Assembly (NCBI GenBank): GCA_964604565.1
Contig: CAZRZN010000008.1
Location: 1 to 43,156, forward strand
Reading direction: 5' to 3'
DNA from: CAZRZN01 sp964604565
GTDB taxonomy: Bacteria; Pseudomonadota; Alphaproteobacteria; Rhodobacterales; Rhodobacteraceae
DNA: 43,156 nucleotides
Position 1 is the first letter of the stretch; every line of letters starts with the position of its first letter. The notes under the pieces were generated by a model. It was not told the origin of the DNA, searched no databases, and saw only the letters and a program-made list of their open reading frames with translations. The position numbers were made by a program, and so were the translations under genes. Shown here in pieces: positions 8,691 to 17,095 of this stretch.

Positions 8691-9023
8691 TCACACCATC
8701 ATTTGAGCCGTGGCACGGCCGAACCAGGGAATTGGCCGTGACGAGCAGGGCCGCCACTTTCGTCCAGCGGGGGACCCCGCGCCGCGCAGTCGGCGTCGGA
8801 TCGCCAGCGGGATCGTGACCACGGCCGGAACCCTGCCAAGCCACAGTAGTAAAAGAGACCCCAAGAAGTTGCGCCACTGAAGAACAATCGCGATCCCCGT
8901 GACCTTGATCACCGTCAGCGAACACCCGATGAGCAGGCGGGCCGGGAGCCGAAGAAGAACCGATGCCAGGATCGGCCCCGCGACGAAGGCCACAAGAAAG
9001 GCGGTGATGCCGGGATCGATCAT
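8691..9023 (-). CDS. Small membrane protein embedded in the glc operon, function unknown
   Basis: A 110-residue protein I do not recognise. It has three hydrophobic segments, about residues 8-26, 31-50 and 52-75, followed by a strongly basic tail rich in Arg and Trp, so it is probably an inner-membrane protein with a cytoplasmic tail. Its ATG overlaps the glcE stop as ATGA, and its stop lies one base before the glcF start. That spacing argues strongly for a real, translationally coupled gene. Possible roles are a membrane anchor for GlcDEF or a short transporter-like helper. Both are guesses based on position. Confidence 0.75.
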   Translation of the reverse strand: MIDPGITAFLVAFVAGPILASVLLRLPARLLIGCSLTVIKVTGIAIVLQWRNFLGSLLLLWLGRVPAVVTIPLAIRRRLRGAGSPAGRKWRPCSSRPIPWFGRATAQMMV

Positions 9024-10147
9024 CCGGCCATGATCCCGGGGTTGAGAATACCCTTGGGGTCGAACCGCGCGCGAATGCCGCGCGTCAATGCCGCTACTGC
9101 CGGGGTTTCCGGCTGGAACATCGGCACGGAGCGGCGTGTCGCCTCGGATGCGCGTACCAGGGTCGCGTGGCCATTGAGGGTGTCAGGTCTCAGATCCGCA
9201 CCGGATGGTGCCTCGACCCAGATGAGGCCACCGCCCCAGTCATACATCACCCGCGTCAGTTCATGGCGCTTGCGCATGTCCGCCACAAGGTCGGGCGCAT
9301 CGCCCGGCCGGACGGAGATCCGCCAGACATCGCCGGAGGTGCCTTGCATCATTTCCACATCGCGGACCCAGGCCCAAATTGCCAGCACGCGATCCGGATC
9401 TGTCTCCAGCCGCGTGTCATGCCCGGAAAACAGGTCCTTCAGCTTGTCGGCACGATAGGCGACTGATCCCGCGAACCCCTCCAGCCGAAGCATGGTGACC
9501 GAATGGCCATCCATGCCGACCGGGGCATGCGCCGCGCCAGTCACCTCGAAGGGCGAGGTGAGCGCCTTGCTCATCGCCGTGACCGCCTCGCTCTCCGACA
9601 GACTGTCAATCATCACGCAGGCGGCCGACTCGGGGCGTGGCAAGACCTTGAGACTGACCTCCGTCAAGACACCCAACGTGCCCCAACTGCCGCACATCAG
9701 CTTCACCAGGTCGTAGCCGGTCACGTTCTTCATCACCCGTCCGCCGTTCTTGATCACCGTGCCGCCCCCGTCGACAAAGCGCACGCCCAGCATGAAATCC
9801 CGGCAGGCCCCGGCCTGGATCCGCCGCGGACCGCTGACGTTTCCGGCCACGACACCGCCGATGGTCGGCGCGCCGTCGGTGTCCAGCAGACCACGGTGAT
9901 CCATCGGTTCGAAAGCCAGCCGCTGTCCCTCCGACGCCAGCGCCGCCTCGATGTCCGCCAAGGGAGTGCCGGACTGGGCCACCAATGTCAGCGCCCCCGG
10001 ATCGTAAAGCGTGATACCGCTCAGCCCGCCGGTTTCCAGCACCTCGCCCAAGGCCGCCACGCCGCGCGTGCCGCCCCCCCGGATCGACAGCGGTCCAGAA
10101 GCCCCCCGGATCGTCGCCGCCAGATCTTCTTCACTCTCAGGTTTCAT
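9020..10147 (-). CDS. glcE: Glycolate oxidase FAD-binding subunit
   Basis: A 375-residue subunit with a PCMH-type FAD-binding domain: RGGGTRG near residue 23, and VVAGNVSGPRRIQAGACRDF followed by NVTGYDLVKLM in the middle. The C-terminus ends in FDPKGILNPGIM, the usual ending of FAD-linked oxidases. With GlcD it oxidises glycolate to glyoxylate. It starts about 100 bases after glcD; that gap contains a palindromic repeat. It overlaps the following small membrane gene by four bases. No strong ribosome site is visible ahead of ATG 10147. Confidence 0.95.
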   Translation of the reverse strand: MKPESEEDLAATIRGASGPLSIRGGGTRGVAALGEVLETGGLSGITLYDPGALTLVAQSGTPLADIEAALASEGQRLAFEPMDHRGLLDTDGAPTIGGVVAGNVSGPRRIQAGACRDFMLGVRFVDGGGTVIKNGGRVMKNVTGYDLVKLMCGSWGTLGVLTEVSLKVLPRPESAACVMIDSLSESEAVTAMSKALTSPFEVTGAAHAPVGMDGHSVTMLRLEGFAGSVAYRADKLKDLFSGHDTRLETDPDRVLAIWAWVRDVEMMQGTSGDVWRISVRPGDAPDLVADMRKRHELTRVMYDWGGGLIWVEAPSGADLRPDTLNGHATLVRASEATRRSVPMFQPETPAVAALTRGIRARFDPKGILNPGIMAG

Positions 10148-10149
10148 GC

Positions 10150-10239
10150 GCAGGTATTCTTTCCGCTCGTTTCTTCTCTCTGAAAATACTCCGGGGGGCG
10201 CGGCTTGCCGCGGCCGGGGGCAGCGCCCCCTCCCGCCCG
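10150..10239 (-). repeat. Compound intergenic repeat between glcD and glcE
   Basis: Two elements lie side by side. The part next to glcE (10150-10190) has GGAGTATTTTC ... GAGAGAAGAAAC, shared with 1769-1825. The part next to glcD carries AAAATACTCCGGGGGGC and then the perfect hairpin GGGGGC-AGC-GCCCCC (10216-10230), shared with 17799-17852. The position inside an operon suggests a transcript-processing or attenuation hairpin rather than a full stop. Confidence 0.6.
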
Positions 10240-10248
10240 ATGGGTCGC

Positions 10249-11685
10249 TCAGGCGGTGGCGCGGCGCGCCTCGCTCGCCGCCAACGGAAAGACCTTGGCG
10301 GGGTTCAGCAACCAGGCTGGATCAAAGACATCCTTGATCCGCATCTGTGCCTCCAGATCTTCGGGGGCGAATTGATCGACCATCAGATCGCGTTTCTCGA
10401 TCCCGACGCCATGTTCGCCCGTCAGGCAGCCACCCACCTCGACGCACAGCTTCAGTATTTCCGCACCGAAGGCTTCGCAGGTTTCCAGATCGCCGGGCTT
10501 GTTGGCATCGAACAGGATCAGCGGGTGCATGTTGCCATCGCCGGCGTGGAACACATTCGCCACATCCAGACCGAACTCTTTCGACATTTCCCCGATCCGC
10601 CGCAGGACATAGGGCAATTCCGACACCGGGATCGTCCCGTCGAGGCACATGTAGTCGTTGATGTTGCCCATCGCGCCGAAGGCCGATTTGCGGCCCAGCC
10701 AGATGCGGGCCGCCTCGTCGGCGCTCTGCGCTTCGCGCAGTTCCACCGGGTTGTGGCGCCGGGCGATTTGCAGGATCAGCCCAAGCTGTTCATCAATCTC
10801 CGCCTCGCTGCCCTCGACCTCCACGATCAGCAGAGCCTCGCAGTCGGGGTAGCCCGCCTTGGCAAAGGCCTCTGTGGCGCGGATACAGGGGCGATCCATG
10901 AATTCGATCGCAACAGGCAGCAGGCCGGCCTTGATGATGTCGGATACGCAGGCTCCGGCAACCTCGTTTGAATCAAACCCCATCAGCACGGGCCGTGCGC
11001 CTTCGGGCTTGCGCAGGATGCGCAGTGTCGCCTCGGTCACGACGCCCAGTTGCCCTTCGGACCCGCAAATGATTCCCAGCAGGTCCAGCCCGCCGGCGTC
11101 CAGATGCGCTCCGCCGATCTCGACCACGGTGCCATCCATCTGAACCATCGTCACACCCAGCAGGTTGTTCGTGGTCACGCCGTATTTGAGGCAATGCGCA
11201 CCGCCGGAATTCATCGCGATGTTCCCGGCGATCGCGCAGGCCAGTTGCGAGGATGGATCGGGCGCGTAGAAGAAATCCCGCTCCTCGACCGCGCCGGTGA
11301 CCGACAGGTTCGTGCGGCCCGTCTGCACCCGGATCACCCGGTTGTCATAGTCGGTTTCCAGAACCTCGTTCATGCGCGCCACACCAAGGATCACGCTGTC
11401 CGCCGTGGGCAACGCGCCCCCGGCCAGCGAGGTGCCGGAGCCGCGTGGCACCACCGGCACACCCTCTTCATGGCAAATCCGCAGCACGGCGGCGACTTCC
11501 TCTGTCGATGCGGGCAAGACCGCCGCCATCGGGGCACAGCGATAGGCGGTGAGCGCGTCGCATTCGTAGGCGCGGGTTTCCATCTCGTCCTCGATCACCG
11601 CGTCGGCGGGCAGCACCTTTCGCAGACGTTCGACCAGCCGCGCCTTTCGTTTCAGGATGTCGGGGTTCGGCTCTGGCATCTGCAT
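10249..11685 (-). CDS. glcD: Glycolate oxidase FAD-linked catalytic subunit
   Basis: A 478-residue FAD-linked (D)-2-hydroxyacid oxidase/dehydrogenase, first gene of the glc operon. The PCMH FAD domain shows VVPRGSGTSLAGGALP (about residues 77-92) and IAMNSGGAHCLKYGVTTNN. The C-terminal cap ends with the GEHGVGIEKRD motif and FDPAWLLNPAKVFP. The substrate is D-2-hydroxyacid (glycolate or D-lactate type), and the glcE-glcF partners favour glycolate. The start at 11685 has AGGAGGA about seven bases upstream. A dyad in the divergent intergenic region may be a GntR-type operator. Confidence 0.95.
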   Translation of the reverse strand: MQMPEPNPDILKRKARLVERLRKVLPADAVIEDEMETRAYECDALTAYRCAPMAAVLPASTEEVAAVLRICHEEGVPVVPRGSGTSLAGGALPTADSVILGVARMNEVLETDYDNRVIRVQTGRTNLSVTGAVEERDFFYAPDPSSQLACAIAGNIAMNSGGAHCLKYGVTTNNLLGVTMVQMDGTVVEIGGAHLDAGGLDLLGIICGSEGQLGVVTEATLRILRKPEGARPVLMGFDSNEVAGACVSDIIKAGLLPVAIEFMDRPCIRATEAFAKAGYPDCEALLIVEVEGSEAEIDEQLGLILQIARRHNPVELREAQSADEAARIWLGRKSAFGAMGNINDYMCLDGTIPVSELPYVLRRIGEMSKEFGLDVANVFHAGDGNMHPLILFDANKPGDLETCEAFGAEILKLCVEVGGCLTGEHGVGIEKRDLMVDQFAPEDLEAQMRIKDVFDPAWLLNPAKVFPLAASEARRATA

Positions 11686-11734
11686 GGGTCGTCCTCCTCT
11701 GGGCCGGGTGGTCGGGCAAGCCTACCCTGCGCAA

Positions 11735-11755
11735 TTGGTAAGAAGATATAACCAA
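11735..11755. promoter_or_regulatory. Candidate regulator-binding dyad TTGGT-N11-ACCAA
   Basis: A perfect 5-bp inverted repeat (11735-11739 and 11751-11755) lies in the 169-bp divergent region between glcD and the HemJ-like gene. Glycolate operons are often controlled by FCD-type GntR regulators (GlcC) that bind TGGT/ACCA dyads, although usually with a shorter spacer. No regulator gene is adjacent. Confidence 0.35.
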
Positions 11756-11854
11756 AATGGCCCAAAAGCCAATCCCAAACTGACTGCGTCGGTGCGGCAT
11801 CTTGCACTTTGGCCTGTGCGCGGGTCATCTGCCCGCGCGGAAAAGAGGAAATTC

Positions 11855-12265
11855 ATGGCCTGGGTCAAGATCATTCATATTTTGTGCGTCATGGGTTGGA
11901 TGACGTCCATCTTTGCGGTGCCCCGCGCGCTGATCTACTGGAAGCGTGACTTCGACAAACGCGGAGAAAACGGCCCGCTCGGGGATTTGACCTTTCGCCT
12001 CTACAGGTTTTCCGCCGGACTTGCGGTGATCGCGGTGATTACCGGCCTGTGGCTGGCATGGACGTGGGGTTTTCCGGTCTGGACACTGGTCAAGCTGGCG
12101 CTCGTGGCGCTGCTGGCTGCCCATTATGTCTGGACCGGCCGGCTGGTGCGGCGCGCGCAAAAAGGCATCTTCACCGAAAGCGACACATGGCTGCGCGTTT
12201 TCAACGAAACCAGCGTGATAGGCGCCATTGCGATCCTGTGGGTCGTCGTCGTCCAACCGTTCTGA
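11855..12265 (+). CDS. HemJ/CopD-like integral membrane protein
   Basis: A 136-residue protein with four predicted membrane helices, resembling the HemJ (protoporphyrinogen oxidase)/CopD-like family. The first helix carries WVKIIHILCVMGWM with the conserved His, and the C-terminus FNETSVIGAIAILWVVVVQPF has the family's FNE ... PF ending. The canonical segment after helix 1, which I recall as YLPRLFVYH, reads AVPRALIYW here, so this may be a divergent paralog rather than the main haem enzyme. ATG 11855 follows AGAGGAA. The next gene begins one base after the stop, so the two are coupled. Confidence 0.75.
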   Translation: MAWVKIIHILCVMGWMTSIFAVPRALIYWKRDFDKRGENGPLGDLTFRLYRFSAGLAVIAVITGLWLAWTWGFPVWTLVKLALVALLAAHYVWTGRLVRRAQKGIFTESDTWLRVFNETSVIGAIAILWVVVVQPF

Positions 12266-12266
12266 C

Positions 12267-13001
12267 ATGGTCTTGGCGGAGCTTCTTCTTCCTTTTTCGA
12301 CCTGGGACCTCGGGGCATTTGCGCTTTTGATCTTCTCATGGCTGTTTTCCAGCTGGATTGTCGAGCATCCGCCACGGTCGCGCCCGTCGACATCGCTGTT
12401 GATGTCCGAATACCGGCGCCGTTGGATGGCGGTCTTTGTCACACGCGATCCTCGGATCTTTGATTCGCAGATCATCACCAGCCTAAGGCGCGAGACGGCG
12501 TTTTTCGCCTCTGCCAGCATGATCGCGATCGGTGGTGCCGTTGCGCTGCTTGGCAATGCTGAACGTTTGCGCGTCGTCGCCGAAGATCTGACCCAAACCA
12601 CCTCCCCCGTGATCGTCTGGGAAATCAAGCTGATGGTCATGGTCATTTTCGCAATCAACGCCTTTCTGAAATTTGTCTGGTCGCATCGCCTGTTCGGCTA
12701 TGCTGCCGTTCTGATGGCCGCTGTGCCAAACGATCCGGAAGATCCGGCCGCGCTGCCGCGCGCCATGAAAGCGGGAGAGATCAACATCGCTGCGGCGCGC
12801 GGGTTCAACCGCGGGCTTCGGTCGGTTTACTTCGGGGTCGGCGCCTCGGCCTGGTTGATCGGCGCCTGGGCGCTGATCGCCGCGGTGCTTCTGACCCTCG
12901 CGGTGATTCTGCGGCGCGAATTCGGCTCCTATTCCCGGGCCGTTCTGCTGGAGGATACCGACGGCACAAGCGACCCGCCGCGCCCGCTGAAAGCCGATTG
13001 A
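12267..13001 (+). CDS. DUF599 integral membrane protein
   Basis: A 244-residue protein of the DUF599 family, function unknown. Hydrophobic helices fall near residues 10-30, 75-95, 115-145 and 190-220. The stretch SEYRRRWM and the sequence around ARGFNRGLRSVYFG are typical of the family. It sits one base behind the HemJ-like gene and is likely co-transcribed. An upstream in-frame GC-rich extension would overlap the previous gene; ATG 12267 gives the expected length. Confidence 0.8.
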   Translation: MVLAELLLPFSTWDLGAFALLIFSWLFSSWIVEHPPRSRPSTSLLMSEYRRRWMAVFVTRDPRIFDSQIITSLRRETAFFASASMIAIGGAVALLGNAERLRVVAEDLTQTTSPVIVWEIKLMVMVIFAINAFLKFVWSHRLFGYAAVLMAAVPNDPEDPAALPRAMKAGEINIAAARGFNRGLRSVYFGVGASAWLIGAWALIAAVLLTLAVILRREFGSYSRAVLLEDTDGTSDPPRPLKAD

Positions 13002-13194
13002 TCGTCTGAGGCCATTCCCGCGGAAATGGCTGCGGCCCGAGCCTGCGACCCGCGAGCTCTAGACCGCGGCGCTTTGCAACGGCGCCAGCCCCGGATTCCA
13101 TGAGGCCTGCCAATGACGCATGCCACATCTGGCCAGTCCGCGCGGAACGTGGCAAACCGTTCCGTGCAACCAGCGACCTGACGGGAGAACCAAC

Positions 13195-16002
13195 ATGGCC
13201 AGCACTTTCGGCAAGGGATGCCACCTGCACCTGATCGACGGCTCGGCCTATATCTTTCGTGCGTTCCATGCGCTGCCGCCGTTGACGCGGAAATCCGACG
13301 GCCTGCCCATCGGCGCTGTAAGCGGCTTTTGCAACATGCTGCATCGCTATGTCGAAGGGAACACCGGGCCGGATGCACCGACCCATGTGGTCGTCGTCTT
13401 TGACAAGGGCAGTCATACCTTCCGCAACGACATGTATGACCTGTACAAGGCCAACCGGGAGGAAATGCCTGAGGATCTGCGCCCGCAGATCCCGCTGACC
13501 CGGCAGGCGACCGAGGCCTTCAACATCGCCTGCAAGGAGATCGAGGGCTTCGAGGCGGATGATATCATGGCCACGCTGGCCTGCCGTGCCCGCGAAGCCG
13601 GCGGGCGGGTGACGATCCTCAGCTCTGACAAGGACCTGATGCAGTTGGTGGGCGACGGGGTCGAGATGCTGGACCCGATGAAGAACCAGCTGATCGACCG
13701 TGAGGGCGTAGAGGCCAAGTTCGGCGTTGGACCTGAACGGGTGGTGGATGTGCAGGCGCTTGCAGGGGATTCGGTCGACAACGTGCCCGGTGCGCCGGGC
13801 ATCGGGATCAAGACGGCGGCTCTGCTGATCAATGAATTCGGCTCTCTTGAAGAGCTGTTGGACCGTGCGGCGGAAATAAAGCAACCCAAGCGCCGACAGA
13901 CCCTGATCGAAAAACGCGAACAGATCGAATTGTCCAAGAAGCTGGTGCAACTGGACGAAGACATGGACCTGCCCTTCACGCTGGAAGATCTGGAGGTCCG
14001 AGAGCCTGACCCGGAGGTCCTGCTTGGGTTCCTGAAGGAGATGGAATTCCGCACGCTGAGCAAACGGATCGCCGAGGGTCTGGGCGTCGAGGCTCCGGTG
14101 ATTCCGGATGTTGCGCCGGAGGGCGCCAATCCCAAGGATGACGGCCCGGATTGGCCCGCCATCGACCCCGCGGGCTATGAGATGGTCAGCGACATGGCGG
14201 CTTTGCAGCGTTGGATCGCGCGGGCGCAGGATCGGGGCGCCGTCGCGGTCGATACCGAAACGACCGGCCTGAACGAAATGCTGTGCGATCTGGTGGGCGT
14301 GTCGCTCTGCGTCGATCCTGGCACGGCCTGTTACGTGCCGCTGGCGCATCGTGCCGAAGGGGGCGAAGGGTTGTTCGGATCGGATGACCTGGCCGAAGGG
14401 CAGATCCCGATGCAGGCGGCGCTGGACGCGCTCAAACCCCTGTTGGAAGATCCGGCCGTGATGAAGATCGGTCAGAACATGAAATACGATGCCAAAGTGC
14501 TGGCGCGCTATGGCATTCAGATCTCTCCGATCGACGATACGATGCTGATGTCCTACGCGATGAACGCCGGCATGCACGGGCACGGGATGGACACGCTGTC
14601 GGAACGCTACCTGTCGCACACACCCATTCCGATCAAGGAGATGATCGGCAGCGGCAAGAGCCAGATCACATTCGACCGCGTGCCCATAGACAAGGCCACG
14701 GGCTATGCGGCTGAGGATGCGGATATCACGCTGCGGCTGGCCCGGACGTTCAAGCCGCAGTTGCACCGGGTCAAGGTGACACGCGTATATGAAGGTCTTG
14801 AGCGGCCCATGGTGCCGGTCCTCACGCGGATGGAAATGACCGGCATCAAGGTGGACCGGGAGGTACTGCGCAGCATGTCGAGCGCCTTTGCGCAAAAAAT
14901 GGTGCAACTCGAGGAAGAGATTCACGGTCTGGCCGGGGAACGGTTCAACGTGGGATCCCCCGCGCAACTGGGCGAGATCCTGTTCGAAAAGATGGGGCTG
15001 GAGGGTGGCAAGCGCGGCAAGGCCGGAAAGTATTCAACCGGTGCCGATGTGCTGGAGGATCTGGCAACGGAGCATGATCTGGCACGACGCGTGTTGGACT
15101 GGCGCCAGATTTCAAAGCTGAAATCGACCTATACGGACGCCTTGCAGGAACATATCAACCCGGACACCGGACGGGTGCACACGTCTTATTCGATCGCGGG
15201 GGCCAACACCGGGCGGTTGGCCTCGAACGAGCCGAACCTGCAAAACATCCCCGTTCGCAGCGAGGAAGGGCGCCGCATCCGCACTGCCTTTGTCGCGCCG
15301 GAGGGGCAGGTGCTGGTCTCGCTTGACTATTCCCAGATCGAATTGCGGATTCTGGCGCATATGGCCGACCTTCCGGCGCTCAAGGAGGCCTTCCAAGAGG
15401 GGCATGACATTCACGCGATGACCGCGTCAGAGATGTTCAATGTCCCGATGGACCAGATGACGCCGGACATCCGCCGGCAGGCCAAGGCGATCAATTTCGG
15501 CGTGATCTATGGGATTTCAGGCTTTGGTCTGGCGCGGAACCTGCGGATCCCACGGTCGGAGGCCCAAGGCTTCATCGATCGGTATTTCGAACGCTTCCCC
15601 GGGATCCGGACCTATATGGACGCCACCATCGAATTTGCGAAGGAACACAAGCGGGTGGAGACCCTGTTTGGCCGTCAGATTCACACGCCCGAAATCGTCG
15701 CCAAAGGACCAAGGGCCGGATTCGCCCGCCGGGCGGCGATCAATGCGCCCATTCAGGGGACGGCGGCGGATATCATCCGGCGCGCCATGGTTCGGATGCC
15801 AGAGGCCATCACAGGGCTGCCAGCAAAGATGCTGCTACAGGTGCATGACGAACTGCTGTTCGAAGTTGAAGAAGGCGCCGCGGAGGACCTGATCGGCGTT
15901 GCACGCAAGGTGATGGAAGAGGCCTGTGCGCCCGTGCTGAAACTCGACGTCCCGCTGGTGGTGGATGCAGGGCAGGGCAGGAACTGGGCCGAAGCGCACT
16001 GA
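13195..16002 (+). CDS. polA: DNA polymerase I
   Basis: A 935-residue family A polymerase acting in Okazaki-fragment processing and repair synthesis. The N-terminal 5'-3' nuclease spans about residues 1-290 (LIDGSAYIFRAFHAL at the start). The 3'-5' proofreading domain looks intact, with DTETTG (D353/E355), NMKYDAKVL and YAAEDADI. In the polymerase domain, motif A DYSQIELR has D711, the O-helix KAINFGVIYG has K764, and motif C VHDE has D885. ATG 13195 is preceded by GGGAG; more upstream in-frame starts give an unlike N-terminus. The 193 bases before it hold a weak GCCATT/AATGGC hairpin and nothing else clear. Confidence 0.98.
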   Translation: MASTFGKGCHLHLIDGSAYIFRAFHALPPLTRKSDGLPIGAVSGFCNMLHRYVEGNTGPDAPTHVVVVFDKGSHTFRNDMYDLYKANREEMPEDLRPQIPLTRQATEAFNIACKEIEGFEADDIMATLACRAREAGGRVTILSSDKDLMQLVGDGVEMLDPMKNQLIDREGVEAKFGVGPERVVDVQALAGDSVDNVPGAPGIGIKTAALLINEFGSLEELLDRAAEIKQPKRRQTLIEKREQIELSKKLVQLDEDMDLPFTLEDLEVREPDPEVLLGFLKEMEFRTLSKRIAEGLGVEAPVIPDVAPEGANPKDDGPDWPAIDPAGYEMVSDMAALQRWIARAQDRGAVAVDTETTGLNEMLCDLVGVSLCVDPGTACYVPLAHRAEGGEGLFGSDDLAEGQIPMQAALDALKPLLEDPAVMKIGQNMKYDAKVLARYGIQISPIDDTMLMSYAMNAGMHGHGMDTLSERYLSHTPIPIKEMIGSGKSQITFDRVPIDKATGYAAEDADITLRLARTFKPQLHRVKVTRVYEGLERPMVPVLTRMEMTGIKVDREVLRSMSSAFAQKMVQLEEEIHGLAGERFNVGSPAQLGEILFEKMGLEGGKRGKAGKYSTGADVLEDLATEHDLARRVLDWRQISKLKSTYTDALQEHINPDTGRVHTSYSIAGANTGRLASNEPNLQNIPVRSEEGRRIRTAFVAPEGQVLVSLDYSQIELRILAHMADLPALKEAFQEGHDIHAMTASEMFNVPMDQMTPDIRRQAKAINFGVIYGISGFGLARNLRIPRSEAQGFIDRYFERFPGIRTYMDATIEFAKEHKRVETLFGRQIHTPEIVAKGPRAGFARRAAINAPIQGTAADIIRRAMVRMPEAITGLPAKMLLQVHDELLFEVEEGAAEDLIGVARKVMEEACAPVLKLDVPLVVDAGQGRNWAEAH

Positions 16003-16004
16003 TC

Positions 16005-16040
16005 CCACCAACCAGCGGACAAGCGTCCGACGGTGGTTTG
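16005..16040. terminator. Candidate two-way terminator between polA and the kinase gene
   Basis: CCACC (16005-16009) pairs with GGTGG (16032-16036), enclosing a nested CGGAC-AAGC-GTCCG stem, and is followed by TTTG. A second perfect stem, GTCCGG/CCGGAC, lies at 16079-16096. The two genes converge here, so either hairpin may serve either strand. Confidence 0.45.
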
Positions 16041-16105
16041 CGGGCCAAGTTCATGGTCGCGACCGGGTGCGGAAAACAGTCCGGCGCGGACCGGACGCCG
16101 CAGCG

Positions 16106-17095
16106 TCAGATCAGACCGTTTTCCCGGAACAGATCGGGCAGGCTGGCTTCCGGACGTGGACCCATGTGCGAGATTACTTCGCGTGCCGCGGTAATGCCCA
16201 TGCGCGCGGCGGTCTCCATCGTGACGCCCGTTGCCAGGCCGTAAAGAAACCCTGCGGCGAACTGGTCGCCCGCCCCTGTGGCATCCACCGGCGCAATCTT
16301 CTCCACCGGGATGTCGAGCCGCTGACCCTCGTGAAGGATCGATACCCCGTCGCCGGAGCGCGTGCAGATCACAAGCGGACAGATCGCGCCCACGGCACGA
16401 AGATCGGCGTCAAGGTCGTCATTTTGAAAGAGAGAGCAAATCTCGGCCTCGTTGCCGATCACGAAATCCATGTCGTGCTCGATCAGTTTCAGAAAATCCG
16501 CGCGATGCCGTTCCACGCAGAACGGATCGGAAATGGCGATCCCGGGCTTGCCCCCTGTGGCGCGACAACGCCGCGCAGCCTTCATGAAGGCTTCCTTGCC
16601 CTTGTCCTTGTCGAAAAGATAGCCTTCAAGGAAAAGGAACTCCGCTTCTCCGGCCACGTCATCGGCCACATCGTCCGGTCCGAGTTCGGCGGAAATTCCA
16701 AGATAGGTGTTCATCGACCGTTCGCCATCTGGCGAAACAAAGATCATCGAACGCGAGGTTGGCAATTCGCCACCCGCAATCGGCGGGTTGACGAAATCCG
16801 TGCCGTCTTCGGCCATGGCGTCAGCATAGAACCGGCCCAAGCTGTCGTCATGCACTCGGCCGATAAAGGCTGTGCGCAGCCCAAGATTGCCGATACCCGC
16901 CATCGTATTGGCGACGGATCCGCCCGGGGCCTGAATGCTGCCGTCCATCGCGTCATACAGGGCCTCCGCGCGGTCACGCTCGACCAGCTGCATGATGCCC
17001 TTCTCGATCCCCATGCTCGCCAGAAAGCTGTCTTCGGTTCGGGCGAGCATGTCGACGACGGCATTACCGATTCCGACAACCTGGTATTTCTTCAT
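16106..17095 (-). CDS. PfkB-family carbohydrate kinase, probable adenosine kinase
   Basis: A 329-residue ribokinase-fold kinase. The substrate-side signature is GGSVANTMAGIGNLG, and the catalytic/anion-hole motif DATGAGDQFAAGFLYG carries the base D. The protein matches the alphaproteobacterial group annotated as adenosine kinase, which makes AMP from adenosine in purine salvage, but sugar-kinase activity cannot be excluded from sequence. ATG 17095 follows GAGGAAAAG. Its first bases overlap the nth stop codon (ATGA), so it is coupled to endonuclease III upstream. Confidence 0.85.
   Translation of the reverse strand: MKKYQVVGIGNAVVDMLARTEDSFLASMGIEKGIMQLVERDRAEALYDAMDGSIQAPGGSVANTMAGIGNLGLRTAFIGRVHDDSLGRFYADAMAEDGTDFVNPPIAGGELPTSRSMIFVSPDGERSMNTYLGISAELGPDDVADDVAGEAEFLFLEGYLFDKDKGKEAFMKAARRCRATGGKPGIAISDPFCVERHRADFLKLIEHDMDFVIGNEAEICSLFQNDDLDADLRAVGAICPLVICTRSGDGVSILHEGQRLDIPVEKIAPVDATGAGDQFAAGFLYGLATGVTMETAARMGITAAREVISHMGPRPEASLPDLFRENGLI

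Noticed and set aside
9503..10183. Plus-strand frame over glcE (226 codons)
   Set aside because: His/Gln/Arg-rich antisense shadow of glcE.
12805..14967. Long open frame antisense to polA (720 codons)
   Set aside because: It mirrors polA codon structure on the other strand, is rich in His/Arg/Gln as expected for GC-rich antisense frames, and has no recognisable domain. PolA is certain.
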